From contig JAFWMD010000085.1 of NCBI GenBank assembly GCA_017510725.1, positions 1 to 38,255 of the forward strand: a stretch of DNA of 38,255 bases. Reading direction: 5' to 3'. Below the pieces are notes generated by a model, which saw only the letters and a program-made list of their open reading frames with translations, did not search any database and was not told the origin of the DNA. Below are positions 1 through 7,873 of this stretch, piece by piece. The number at the start of each line of letters is the position of its first letter. The first letter of the stretch is position 1. Both the position numbers and the translations under genes were made by a program. The DNA comes from Mogibacterium sp. (GTDB lineage: Bacteria > Bacillota > Clostridia > Peptostreptococcales > Anaerovoracaceae).

Positions 1-176
1 CGTGCGATGGAGCTGTATAAATAGATCCTGACTCATTATTATACTTTTCTGAAGAATCCGCAACTGCGGAGATGTGTTTGTATGCGTTGATTTGCTATAT
101 GCTTTTCAAAAAAGCTCTTGACACAGCATTAGCAAGATTTGTCGACTTCTTTCACTAGAATATTATCATAGAAAGT

Positions 177-1505
177 CTACTCTTTTTTCTCTTCCTCTTG
201 TTTTTTCCGTGCCTGCCTTGCTTTATAATACTCCCGCTGTTTGGCATTTATCTCATCGCGATGTGCCTTGCGATATTCCCTTTGCTTAGCATTTATCTCC
301 TCACGGTGTTTCTTGCGATACTCTTTCTCTTTAGCTCTTATTTCCTCATAGTGTTCCTTGCGGTATTTTCTTCTATATTCCCTTATCCTTTCCTTATTCG
401 CCTCATTGTACGCTCTTTCTTTCTCAATTATTTCATCATGGTGCAATTTGCGATATTCTCTAGCCCTTGCATTCATCTCATCACGATGCAATTCGCGACG
501 TTTTTTCTGTCTCGCACACATTTCATCACGATGATCATGGTAGTATTTACGATCTCTGGCACGTGCCTCATCAAGACGCTCTTTTCTACGCCTTTTTTGC
601 TTCTCTCTGATTTCATCACGATGTTTCTTATAGTTTTCCTTACTCCAGGCTCTTATTCTATCCCTGTTCGCCTCGTAGTATCTCTTGTCTTTCTCGTGAA
701 CTTCCTCAGGATGCTGCTTGCGATATTCACTGGCCTTAGCATTCTGTTCCGCGCCATGCTCACGCCAGTACCTTCTGCCATATTCGAGTCTTTTTTCCCG
801 ATGAGCTTTATAGTATTCTCTATCCCTGGCTCTAAATTCATCCTGATGTGCTTTGTAGTATTCCCTCTGCTTAGCATTTATCTCATCGCGATGCGCCTTG
901 CGATATTCCCTTTTTCTGGCATTTATTTTGTCGCGATTTGCCTCGCGGTATTTCCTTTCTCTTTCAATGATCTTGTCATGATTCAATTTGCGGAGCTCTC
1001 TGGCCCTGGCATTCAGTTCTTCACGATGTTCATGCCAATACTCCCGCTGCCTGGCATTTATCTCATCGCGATGTTCTTCCCTATACTTTCTATTCCTTTC
1101 ACGGAGTTTATCTCTAAGTTCGGTGCGAAAGTATATTGTCGAGACATCGTATCCTCCTTCAAAGTCTTCATATCCGACATCTACCACAGGATTTCTCAAT
1201 ACATATTTTCTGTATTCACCATAGAATGCATATTTTATCGCTTTAGTCACATACGCATCAAAGTAGTTGATGATGTCCGGGTTTTCTCTGCACTTTTCGA
1301 GGACTTGCCACAGAGTAATATATCCTATCTGATAAAAATCATCCCTGTCATAAGTAGGCATATGGTTCCACATATCCCCGGCACAATGGTAATAGAATGG
1401 CCTCAACATTCTGTGCAATTCCGACAACGCGGCTTCGTTTACTCCATCAGACTCCACATACTGTCTGACCAACTCTTTTCTTTTTTCTGACTTAGGGTCT
1501 TTCAT
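177..1505 (-). CDS. Sigma-70 region 2-like domain fused to a 15-residue charged repeat array
   Basis: The ATG at 1505 gives 442 residues; a TTG four codons upstream is also open, but GGAG sits six bases before the ATG, so the ATG is preferred. Residues about 30-105 resemble sigma-70 region 2 (DDFYQIGYITLWQ at 55-67, followed by the helix ending YGEYRKYV). Residues 139-423 are 19 gap-free copies of a 15-residue unit with consensus REYRKAHRDEINAKQ, plus a partial twentieth copy and a Lys/Glu tail. Tyr at unit position 3, His at 7 and Ile at 11 recur, which suggests one long helix or a coiled coil. No region 4 (-35 binding) is seen. Similar charged repeats occur in phage and plasmid proteins. 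The function is unknown: it could be a sigma-like factor, a polymerase-binding protein or a DNA-bridging protein. The coding frame is certain; the sigma resemblance is by eye only. Confidence 0.8.
   Translation of the reverse strand: MKDPKSEKRKELVRQYVESDGVNEAALSELHRMLRPFYYHCAGDMWNHMPTYDRDDFYQIGYITLWQVLEKCRENPDIINYFDAYVTKAIKYAFYGEYRKYVLRNPVVDVGYEDFEGGYDVSTIYFRTELRDKLRERNRKYREEHRDEINARQREYWHEHREELNARARELRKLNHDKIIERERKYREANRDKINARKREYRKAHRDEINAKQREYYKAHQDEFRARDREYYKAHREKRLEYGRRYWREHGAEQNAKASEYRKQHPEEVHEKDKRYYEANRDRIRAWSKENYKKHRDEIREKQKRRRKERLDEARARDRKYYHDHRDEMCARQKKRRELHRDEMNARAREYRKLHHDEIIEKERAYNEANKERIREYRRKYRKEHYEEIRAKEKEYRKKHREEINAKQREYRKAHRDEINAKQREYYKARQARKKQEEEKKE
237..1091 (-). repeat. 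19 tandem 45-bp coding repeats
   Basis: This stretch encodes 19 consecutive 15-residue units in perfect register. The DNA copies are diverged except in the positions encoding the conserved Tyr, His, Asp/Glu and Ile, so amino-acid selection, rather than very recent duplication, seems to hold the pattern. The two units nearest the C-terminus (REYRKAHRDEINAKQ and its neighbour KEYRKKHREEINAKQ) and unit 5 are the closest to one another. Confidence 0.9.
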
Positions 1506-1604
1506 GGTTTTCTCCAATCAATACCAAAGCTATATCTCCCCATGAATGTATATCGGTGTCCTTTGATTATTGCAATCCTAGAACACCATGTTTTGCACAC
1601 TTGA

Positions 1605-1916
1605 CTATCTTTCAGGATAGTCTTTTTGCACTTTCATCTTTGCCTGCTTCGCTCGTTCCTGGTATCTTTCGACAAGAGCTGCAGCCATTTTCATAGCCTG
1701 TTCCTCGGTCATTGTTATGCCACGGGACATCCTGCGATGGTCGCTCGACCAGTCTCTTATGTCGATCTTCGGCTGGCCTCCGTTCCAGGAAACGATATTT
1801 ATCTCCCTGGTCCATGGAACCTCCTTGCCTTCATATCGGTCGAGTACTGCAATATGCTCGTGAATTGTAAATTCAACTGTTCCATCAGAAAAAGTCATTC
1901 CGCTAAATTTCGCCAT
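1605..1916 (-). CDS. YdbC/PC4-like single-stranded DNA-binding protein
   Basis: A 103-residue protein with the features of the bacterial YdbC branch of the transcriptional coactivator p15/PC4 fold: EFTIHEHIAVL near residues 15-25, REINIVSWNGGQPKIDIRDW at 37-56, then DHRRMSRGITMTEEQ leading into a C-terminal helix. Family members bind single-stranded DNA or RNA as dimers through a curved beta sheet. The C-terminal tail after about residue 85 is Lys/Arg/Gln-rich. GGAGGAATGAA precedes the ATG. It lies 16 bases downstream of the radC-like gene, so the two are probably co-transcribed. In mobile elements such proteins are common passengers; a role in replication or transfer intermediates is inference. 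Confidence 0.85.
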   Translation of the reverse strand: MAKFSGMTFSDGTVEFTIHEHIAVLDRYEGKEVPWTREINIVSWNGGQPKIDIRDWSSDHRRMSRGITMTEEQAMKMAAALVERYQERAKQAKMKVQKDYPER

Positions 1917-1932
1917 TTCATTCCTCCATTTT

Positions 1933-2430
1933 CTATCTTTCCCATACAGCGCGTGGCGGTCTCAGCTGATCCAGAAGACCTTCACTCTTGAAACTGTAGA
2001 TATCTCCTGTCTCACCGGCCACTATGATATGATCCAGCATTTTCACTCCGAGCAGTTCTGAACAACTCAGGAGCCTTTTCGTAACATCCTTATCTTCCTG
2101 ACTTGGGTTCAGGCTTCCACTGGGGTGATTGTGGATCGCCACGAATGCGGCAGAATTCGAAAGGATCGTCGACTTGAATACTTCTCTCGGACTCACTACT
2201 GATGCATCGAGCGTGCCCACGCTGCATATATTCAGGTTGATCGGCTGTCCGTTGGTCTTAAGATTGAGCACCGCGAAGACCTCTCTGTCATAAGTTGCCA
2301 GCTCCTTCGCGATCACCTTCTTCACGTCCTCGGGACTTGTAATCTTTTCCGTGCTGTATAAAGATGGTTCCTTTACCATACGGATATTCACCACCTGGAT
2401 CTCATTCGGATTCCCCATTTTCCTGCCCAA
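1933..2430 (-). CDS. radC: RadC-like JAB-domain protein
   Basis: 165 residues with the RadC/JAB metal-binding signature: HNHPSG at 100-105 followed by a conserved Asp at 113, and a preceding Glu near 50 that fits the catalytic acid. The N-terminal helix-hairpin-helix region of chromosomal RadC (about 225 residues in total) is absent, as is typical for RadC copies in ICEs, prophages and plasmids. The TTG at 2430 is chosen because AAGGAGG lies nine bases upstream; the next ATG (Met5) is too far from it. The gene's start overlaps the end of the upstream 48-residue gene. The biochemical role of RadC is unresolved: it was once linked to DNA repair, and element-borne copies are often anti-restriction neighbours or transfer-linked. 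Confidence 0.9.
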   Translation of the reverse strand: MGRKMGNPNEIQVVNIRMVKEPSLYSTEKITSPEDVKKVIAKELATYDREVFAVLNLKTNGQPINLNICSVGTLDASVVSPREVFKSTILSNSAAFVAIHNHPSGSLNPSQEDKDVTKRLLSCSELLGVKMLDHIIVAGETGDIYSFKSEGLLDQLRPPRAVWER

Positions 2431-2548
2431 GGCTGATCACCTCCTTAAGATCCAGTGAGAGTATCACTCCATCTTCAAGTTCATTCACCATCTGTCTCAG
2501 ATCATCACGGGTGCAGTTATCAGTCGTATTCAGATTCGTTTCTGACAT
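2402..2548 (-). CDS. Small acidic protein (48 aa), unknown function
   Basis: A short open frame starts at ATG 2548 with AAGGAGGT eight bases upstream and ends at a TGA (2402-2404) inside the 5' end of the radC-like gene. The product is acidic, with a predicted helix around DDLRQMVNELEDG and a strand-like ILSLDL segment. It overlaps the 83-residue gene upstream by 29 bases and the radC-like gene downstream by 29 bases, each in a different frame. The strong ribosome binding site and the tight packing argue that it is translated. I do not recognise the family. Confidence 0.65.
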   Translation of the reverse strand: MSETNLNTTDNCTRDDLRQMVNELEDGVILSLDLKEVISLGQENGESE

Positions 2549-2771
2549 CAGGCTTTACCTCCTTCTTCGCCGGCACCGGATCCTTGCCGTTGTACAGATA
2601 CGCATATAGTCTGTGTTGTCTGATCGCTTTTTTTAGATCAAGGATCCCTCCTATTTCATCATCCAGCCCATTCTCATGGACGATCTCCATCTCAAGAGAC
2701 ATGACTTTCTTTTCTGTATCAAAGCCCTTCGCTGCCAGCTTGTCCATTGTCTTCAGTTTCATTCTGTCCAT
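2520..2771 (-). CDS. Small hypothetical protein (83 aa)
   Basis: An 83-residue charged protein starting MDRMKLKTMDKLA. AAGGAGG lies about six bases before the ATG. The central part (EKKVMSLEMEIVHEN, LDLKKAIRQHRLYAYLYNG) is predicted helical; the tail is rich in Lys, Pro and Glu. The start lies inside the 3' end of the upstream Cys-containing small gene and the end overlaps the 48-residue gene. No family is recognised. Its place in a chain of overlapping genes in the mobile region suggests an accessory role. Confidence 0.65.
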   Translation of the reverse strand: MDRMKLKTMDKLAAKGFDTEKKVMSLEMEIVHENGLDDEIGGILDLKKAIRQHRLYAYLYNGKDPVPAKKEVKPDVRNESEYD

Positions 2772-2910
2772 ATACTTCCTCCTTATCCTTTCTCAGCCCG
2801 AGCTCCTTCATTATTTTCGGAAGGCAGTAACCGCAGAACGGTGCGCTTTTACTGCGGTACCTGCAGTTTTCCGGGCATAGTACTTTCGGGTATTCCCACA
2901 GATATCCCAT
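2719..2910 (-). CDS. Small Cys-containing protein (63 aa), possible zinc ribbon
   Basis: 63 residues starting one base after the stop of the winged-helix gene, which suggests translational coupling because only a weak GAGG precedes it. It has four cysteines in the pattern CPENC then CGYC within residues 12-29, compatible with a small metal-binding knuckle, followed by a charged helix (KIMKELGLRKDKEE). The 3' part overlaps the 83-residue gene by 53 bases, so the C-terminal sequence is constrained by the other frame. It is unrecognised and could be a spurious frame, but the Cys pairs and coupling favour a real gene. Confidence 0.5.
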   Translation of the reverse strand: MGYLWEYPKVLCPENCRYRSKSAPFCGYCLPKIMKELGLRKDKEEVYGQNETEDNGQAGSEGL

Positions 2911-2911
2911 G

Positions 2912-3232
2912 CTATGGCCTCATCAGATCACAGCCATAACTTGTAAAGGCATAGCTGTATGTGTGATCGAATTTGCTTTTGTTGTATACTCCGGCCTTGA
3001 CGATACCTTCTTTTCTCAGCTTTCTCATCGCTGTGCGCACCATATGCACCGTCAGGAACGGCAGATAAGCAGTGATCCTTTTGTATGACGCTCTCACCCA
3101 CGGATACCCGTCTATATAGAATGCCGCGTCAGCATTGGCCTGTGCCTCCCAGAGCTGTGTCGCGACTATGGCTGCGTTCGTCCCGCACAGCCTTGCTATT
3201 TCAGTATTGAATGATTTCTCTTTATGATTCAT
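2912..3232 (-). CDS. Winged-helix protein related to phage/plasmid replication initiators
   Basis: 106 residues from the ATG at 3232, preceded by GGAGG at eight bases; a frame-open ATG at 3247 overlaps that ribosome binding site and is less likely. The pattern FNTEIARLCGTNAAIVATQLW, then YPWVRASYKRITAYLPFL, VRTAMRKLRKEGIVKAG and YNKSKFDHTYSYAF is the winged-helix domain found at the N-terminus of DnaD-like replisome organisers of Clostridia phages and elements. Here it stands alone, without a downstream DnaD or ATPase-interaction domain. It could act as an element replication or regulatory protein. It is followed directly by the small Cys protein gene. Confidence 0.7.
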   Translation of the reverse strand: MNHKEKSFNTEIARLCGTNAAIVATQLWEAQANADAAFYIDGYPWVRASYKRITAYLPFLTVHMVRTAMRKLRKEGIVKAGVYNKSKFDHTYSYAFTSYGCDLMRP

Positions 3233-3264
3233 CGGTATTTCCTCCATTATTTTTCAAAACAAGC

Positions 3265-3292
3265 GAGGCGGTCGCTGTTAAGCTTCCGCCTC
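3265..3292 (-). terminator. Probable terminator after the surface-protein gene
   Basis: A perfect 7-bp stem GAGGCGG/CCGCCTC with a 14-base loop lies 26 bases beyond the surface-protein stop codon. On the transcribed strand it is followed by GCTTGTTTTG, a weak T-rich tail, so termination may be partial and allow read-through into the winged-helix gene. Confidence 0.6.
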
Positions 3293-3318
3293 ATGCATCA
3301 GTATGGTCCGTCCTGATA

Positions 3319-6300
3319 TCAGACGAACATTTCGGCATCCTTTTTAGCCTGTCTGCGCTTCTTCACATACTCCTTGATCACAAGCGCGAGCATGCTGCCG
3401 AGCGCCCCGGCAAAGAGCACTCCGTATACCCAGATCAGAGTGTTGTCACCTGTCTTCGGTGCTGGGCTAACTTCCGGACCGTCCTTGACGAGAACAGTTT
3501 GTCCCTCATCATTGATATCCTTGTGCTCTGCTACCTGAGTCAGAGTTGTCTCGGAAAGATCCTTACCTTCCTCGTAATCATTGATCCTGTAAGCAGTCTC
3601 GAATGCTACGAGCTCCTTGCCCTTGAGGTTCCTGGTATCGATCACGAACGTGACTTTTACCTTGCCGTTAGGCTTCTTAGGCTGGAATGGTTCGCTCCAG
3701 ACAGTTACTTCATGGCCGTGTTCAACCAGCGGATCGCCGGTATCCTTGACCATGAGCGTTCCCTCGATCATATACCACTTGGAAGGATCGAGAGCCTTGT
3801 ACTCGACTACGTCAGTGAGAGTTGTCTCCTTGCACGGATCAACTTCCTTGGCCTTCTTGTCACCGGTAAGAGTAGTGCCGATCTCAGGTGTCTGGACCGG
3901 AGTCTGGGCTACGTCATCCTTAGGCTCAAGAGTTCCCGGCTCATCAGGATTGTCCGGATTCGGATATGTCACATTGTCGCACTCAGCGGTATTCCAGTAT
4001 CCGTCCTTATCGTCGGTTTTGTTCTTCTGATACTCTCTGTTGATGTCATTGCCCTTCTCATCAAGCGAGTCGGAATCCTTTGCCTTGGCTGCAAGGTATT
4101 CCCTGGCATTGTCATTGACTACCGCAGTGTAGGTAACGACTGCCTTCTCACCAGGTTCAAGGGTGATATTAGCGATGAACTCATCCTTACCCTTATTGTT
4201 CCAGGTTCCCTCACCATCGAACTTGACATCCTTCAACCTAGGAACAGTGAAGAACTCTGCATTCTGTGTGTACTGATCCGTTACATCCATCGTAAGAACT
4301 ATGTTGCCGGTATTCTCAACATGAACCTCATACTCGACTTCGTCCTGCGCGAAGAATCCGTATTTATCTCCTTTGGACGGAGCCTTGGTGGTACGGATCT
4401 TATACATCTCGTATGCCGGCTTCATTTGTTCCCATGTGACCGTCTGGCCTTCGTCCTCGATGTCCTCATGCTTTGCAGCGATTGCTCCTGTTGAATCGAA
4501 GACCTTCTCGAACACGACCGTATCCTTGCCATAAAGCATGCTGCCATCGAAGGTGAATGTGACCTTGACCTTGCCGTTTGATGTCCTTGCAATGAATTCC
4601 TGTTCAGCAGTAATTTCCTTGCCGGAAGCATCCTTGCAGACCTCACCTGTGGCCTTGTCCATCAGGCGGCCCTTTGCAGTGTAGGTCTCGCCCTTCTTTA
4701 GGTTCCTGTATTCGATCTCATCGATGAGTGTAATCTCCTTTGCAGGTCTGATCTCGGTGTTCTTTCCATCTACCGATGCAGTAGTCCCGATCTCAGGGAC
4801 ATCATCAGTGATGGTCTCCAGATCCACAAATCCGTTCTGGGACTTCTGATCTACCGTGAAGTAGAACTTCTGAAGGATATATCCCTCGTTGTGTTCACAA
4901 GGCATCTCTTCAAGGATATATGAATCGTATGGGAGCGCTCCGAAAGCGCTGCTCATGGCAGCCTTGTCATCGAACTCGCCTATACCGAACCACACGCCGT
5001 GAAGGATGTCATCCTTTCTGGCAATAAGATCAGCTGTCTTGATCTCATCAGCCTCGAGCAGGTCGTCGAACGGATTCTGCTTCCTTGCAGTATCTGCTGC
5101 CTCATCTTCATCGATGTCACCTGCAGATCTTCTGTCCTTGGTGGAGAAGAAACCGTTCGCATCAGTCACGACTACGTGAGTCTCGCCATTAGTCACGCTG
5201 ATGATCTTGAACGGCACATAGCTGAATCTCTCGGAGGTCGAATCGGCGATCTTCGTTCCCTGGACATCGGAGCGGTACACATAGTTATCGAATGTGAGAG
5301 CAGCTTCGTTCTGGTTATCGTCGAAGGATACCATTACGCCGTCTTCTCTGATCTCAAACATGTGCTCCGTCTTATCCGTGCGCTGGTAGGATTCATTCGT
5401 CTTCGACTCGCGGATGGTGTAAGTTCCGTATGGCAGATCGTCCGCGAGAGTCTCGGCAGTGTACGCTTTCTTCTCTTCGTTCCAGTGGACTGTGATCTTG
5501 CCTACGTCCTTGCCTGTCGGTACTCTCTTGATCGCTCCGCTGTCAAAGAGTTCCTGCTTGGATTCGAGCTTCTTCCAGTCGACAGTATCTGTCTTGTTGT
5601 CGAGGTCGCTTCTGACGACTACATCCCTGCCGGATACGTTCTTGATGGTCATGACGATGCCGTCAAGGTGAGCCCCGCCGAGAGCTTCAGACTTAACGAG
5701 CTCCTTATCTCTCTTGATGATCTGCACTCCACCGCGGATGACTTCTTCTCTTACCTTGTCCTCCGTCAGGTCAATGATGACACCGTCTTCTCTGATCCTG
5801 AAAGCTCTGGACCATTCAGTATTCAGGAGATATCCCTTGGAAGGCTTCGTTTCCTTTACGAGATATGATCCATATGGCAGGTCATGGTCACCGGAAGTTG
5901 CGATACCATCCGCATTCGTTGTTATAACGAGAGCAGCTTCACCTACTCCGATCTCTTTTCCATTTACCATGACAGTCTCAGCAGACTGGTTGTATATGGT
6001 GAATTCTGCTCCCTTAAGAGTCGCATCGCCCTGGGCGTAAGCCTCGTCAAGGTCATTGTCGATCTTCGCAAGCTTGACCCCGCCTCTCTTGATAGTGTCA
6101 TCGCCCTTGATCTTCTCATTGTAGGTCTTGACGTGGAGATTATCAGTTCCGTCCTCAGTGATCTCAACTACAAGGATCTCATCATTGACAAGATATCCTT
6201 CAGGTGCTTTGACCTCCTGGATCAGATATGTTCCAAGCGGATAGCAGGTCTTGCCGTCCTTGTCCTTATACAAAGCGTCATTGGTAAAGCCGTCCGCGAA

Positions 6301-7497
6301 GGTCGGATTCTGTCCGTTGATCTTCCCGTTTGCATCGGCAACGAAATGCCATGTCCTGAGCGGGGAATTGGATGAAGCCTTCTTAACGGTCTTCAGGGCG
6401 ACCTCATTGGATGCAAGGTAGTCGTAATACTCGAACTTATATACCGCACCCTGAAGAGTGGCATCGCCTTCACCATGATCGTGCGGATAGCCCACAGGAT
6501 TCTTCGTGAGGAGCAGTTCGACCAGATCAGTGATCGGCTCATCTTTCGCAGTAAAGGTCGTAGTCTCCTCGGACTCGATCTTTACCGTGTAGGTCTCGGT
6601 ATCCTTTGCGTATCCCGGAGGAGCGTAGGTCTCCTTGACGGTGTATGTGCCTTCCATCAGTTCGATCGTATTGCTTTCGCCGTTCGCGTTGGTGTACATG
6701 CGGCCGGCAACGCTGACGTTCTTGTCATAGACCGTATACTCTGCACCCTCAAGTGAGTAGCAGTTGTTGCCTTCCGTGATGGAAGTGCGGTTTGACACTT
6801 TCTTCATGTTGAGGTATCCCGGAGCTTCCAGATATCCGACAATCATGTCCTGCACTCCATCCATATAGCAGATGAAGATCTTGAAGCTTTCAGGGACTGC
6901 CTCGTCGAAGTCTGCATTGGTGTCATAAAGAGCATTGGCAAGTGCCTTCGCTCTCGTCCACACTTCGCCGCAGTCAGAAGCATGCGTTCCTCCCCATGTT
7001 GCCATGTCGTTAGGTCTTCCTGCATACACATAGGCAAGAGCCAGATGAGCTACGCCGTAGTCCTTTGCCTCATCTCCGTAGTAGAACTGTTTGATCCCTT
7101 CGATGTTCTTTTTGAAGCCCGGATACGATGGTGAGTAGTACACGATGTTCCTGAGTGCATTCCACTTGCCTGTGTCGGTAGCATCAGTAACGACCTTGTC
7201 TACCTGCACAGTTCTGGTCTGATCTCCTGACCATACCGGGGATGATTTGTTAGGCTGCACGCAGATCGAAAAGCGGCTTCCGAGATCATCTCCGAGGTCG
7301 CACTTGGCTGCGTTGCTGTAGCCTCCTTCGCCTGGACCGTAGTGCAGTTCCTTATACCAGTGGACTGTGTATTTGCTGCCCACCTTTCCGTTGAATGCAG
7401 ATGCGGTCTGTGTCATCACGGCACCTAGGACCATGATGAGTGCAAGCGTCATGGCGAACACTCTAGTGAACGCCTTGAAATACTTGTTGTCTGTCAT
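3319..7497 (-). CDS. Large cell-wall-anchored surface protein with SpaA/Cna-B and VaFE domains
   Basis: 1392 residues with GGAGA upstream of the ATG. It has a signal peptide (cleavage likely after ASA, residue 34), then an N-terminal domain (about 35-225) resembling adhesin thioester domains: Cys79 in SICVQP is present, but the usual TQ pair appears as AH (150-151), so a Cys-Gln thioester is doubtful. Next come about five SpaA/Cna-B-type units (about 228-890), marked by GAEYTVYD, YTVKETYAPPGY, YLIQEVKAPEGY, YLVKETKPSKGY and YTIRESKT. Two VaFE-type domains follow (about 905-1035, containing VVFE, and 1195-1335, containing VAFE), separated by a DUF11-like segment. The C-terminus has APKTG (1346-1350), a hydrophobic helix and a Lys/Arg-rich tail, i.e. 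a sortase signal. No sortase gene is in view. It is probably an adhesin or mating-pair contact protein of the element. Confidence 0.92.
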   Translation of the reverse strand: MTDNKYFKAFTRVFAMTLALIMVLGAVMTQTASAFNGKVGSKYTVHWYKELHYGPGEGGYSNAAKCDLGDDLGSRFSICVQPNKSSPVWSGDQTRTVQVDKVVTDATDTGKWNALRNIVYYSPSYPGFKKNIEGIKQFYYGDEAKDYGVAHLALAYVYAGRPNDMATWGGTHASDCGEVWTRAKALANALYDTNADFDEAVPESFKIFICYMDGVQDMIVGYLEAPGYLNMKKVSNRTSITEGNNCYSLEGAEYTVYDKNVSVAGRMYTNANGESNTIELMEGTYTVKETYAPPGYAKDTETYTVKIESEETTTFTAKDEPITDLVELLLTKNPVGYPHDHGEGDATLQGAVYKFEYYDYLASNEVALKTVKKASSNSPLRTWHFVADANGKINGQNPTFADGFTNDALYKDKDGKTCYPLGTYLIQEVKAPEGYLVNDEILVVEITEDGTDNLHVKTYNEKIKGDDTIKRGGVKLAKIDNDLDEAYAQGDATLKGAEFTIYNQSAETVMVNGKEIGVGEAALVITTNADGIATSGDHDLPYGSYLVKETKPSKGYLLNTEWSRAFRIREDGVIIDLTEDKVREEVIRGGVQIIKRDKELVKSEALGGAHLDGIVMTIKNVSGRDVVVRSDLDNKTDTVDWKKLESKQELFDSGAIKRVPTGKDVGKITVHWNEEKKAYTAETLADDLPYGTYTIRESKTNESYQRTDKTEHMFEIREDGVMVSFDDNQNEAALTFDNYVYRSDVQGTKIADSTSERFSYVPFKIISVTNGETHVVVTDANGFFSTKDRRSAGDIDEDEAADTARKQNPFDDLLEADEIKTADLIARKDDILHGVWFGIGEFDDKAAMSSAFGALPYDSYILEEMPCEHNEGYILQKFYFTVDQKSQNGFVDLETITDDVPEIGTTASVDGKNTEIRPAKEITLIDEIEYRNLKKGETYTAKGRLMDKATGEVCKDASGKEITAEQEFIARTSNGKVKVTFTFDGSMLYGKDTVVFEKVFDSTGAIAAKHEDIEDEGQTVTWEQMKPAYEMYKIRTTKAPSKGDKYGFFAQDEVEYEVHVENTGNIVLTMDVTDQYTQNAEFFTVPRLKDVKFDGEGTWNNKGKDEFIANITLEPGEKAVVTYTAVVNDNAREYLAAKAKDSDSLDEKGNDINREYQKNKTDDKDGYWNTAECDNVTYPNPDNPDEPGTLEPKDDVAQTPVQTPEIGTTLTGDKKAKEVDPCKETTLTDVVEYKALDPSKWYMIEGTLMVKDTGDPLVEHGHEVTVWSEPFQPKKPNGKVKVTFVIDTRNLKGKELVAFETAYRINDYEEGKDLSETTLTQVAEHKDINDEGQTVLVKDGPEVSPAPKTGDNTLIWVYGVLFAGALGSMLALVIKEYVKKRRQAKKDAEMFV

Positions 7498-7521
7498 TGT
7501 CTTGTTTCTCCTTTCGCTGAA

Positions 7522-7695
7522 TTAGATCATCATGAATGCGAGGATGATCACTGGCATACTGATCAGGATCATTACTCCCGTCAGGATCCAGGACAGTCTG
7601 TTTGCGGCTTTCTCGCTGAGATACAGCTGCATGCCTGCCTCATCCGTGCAGATGATCACGTCGTCGTTTGGTTTGTTGTCTTTGTCTTTCGTCAT
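7522..7695 (-). CDS. Small single-span membrane protein (57 aa)
   Basis: This 57-residue open frame starts at ATG 7695 with AAAGGAA upstream and ends at a TAA at 7522. The N-terminal 33 residues are polar and charged (MTKDKDNKPNDDV at the start); the last 22 residues form a hydrophobic segment with WILTG and VIILAFMMI, so the protein is a C-tail-anchored membrane protein. It sits between the parB-side terminator and the large surface protein and is likely co-transcribed with the latter. No family is recognised; assistance in surface-protein export is only a guess. Confidence 0.65.
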   Translation of the reverse strand: MTKDKDNKPNDDVIICTDEAGMQLYLSEKAANRLSWILTGVMILISMPVIILAFMMI

Positions 7696-7730
7696 AAAGG
7701 TTCCTTTCCCGCAAATTCGGGCAAAAGAAA

Positions 7731-7760
7731 AACGCCCAGGCTGTTAATGCTCTGAGCGTT
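7731..7760 (-). terminator. Intrinsic terminator downstream of parAB
   Basis: On the minus strand AACGCTCAG pairs with CTGGGCGTT (9 bp with one G-T pair) around a 12-base loop, followed by TTTCTTTTGC. It separates the parA-parB transcript from the surface-protein genes. Confidence 0.75.
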
Positions 7761-7809
7761 CATGTTTTGTCTCGATATTGCGATTGTTGTATTTCTCTTC
7801 TTCGGGTTG

Positions 7810-7847
7810 TAACTGGTAGTTATAGAGGAGGGGTTATAGGGGAGGAG
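7810..7847. repeat. Palindrome plus two 14-bp direct repeats after parB
   Basis: Just beyond the parB stop lie a 13-bp palindrome TAACTGGTAGTTA (7810-7822) and two adjacent 14-bp repeats, TTATAGAGGAGGGG (7820-7833) and TTATAGGGGAGGAG (7834-7847), which agree at 12 of 14 positions. Repeats next to a ParB gene may be a centromere-like partition site; this is positional inference only. Confidence 0.4.
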
Positions 7848-7873
7848 ATGTGCGGATGAGTGCTCACTGCATT

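Noticed and set aside
1-176. Possible 3' end of a plus-strand gene (codons up to TAG at 22-24) and a TTGACA near 119
   Set aside because: Eight codons are too few to judge, and no -10 box lies at the right distance from TTGACA. I see no supported feature in 1-176 apart from a small CCGCA/TGCGG hairpin.
237-1091. Possible CRISPR array because of the regular 45-bp spacing
   Set aside because: The units are diverged, there are no unique spacers, and they translate as one continuous protein repeat.
198-1490. 430-residue open frame on the plus strand
   Set aside because: It is antisense to the repeat protein, and its hydrophobic repeats are the complement of the charged codons. No ribosome binding site supports it.
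1600-1620. Plus-strand hairpin GACTATC/GATAGTC followed by TTTTT
   Set aside because: It overlaps the last codons of the PC4-like gene and no plus-strand gene precedes it. The minus strand lacks a T-run.
3211-4494. 427-residue plus-strand open frame
   Set aside because: It lies antisense to the surface protein, whose domains and sorting signal are unmistakable; the plus frame has no family features.
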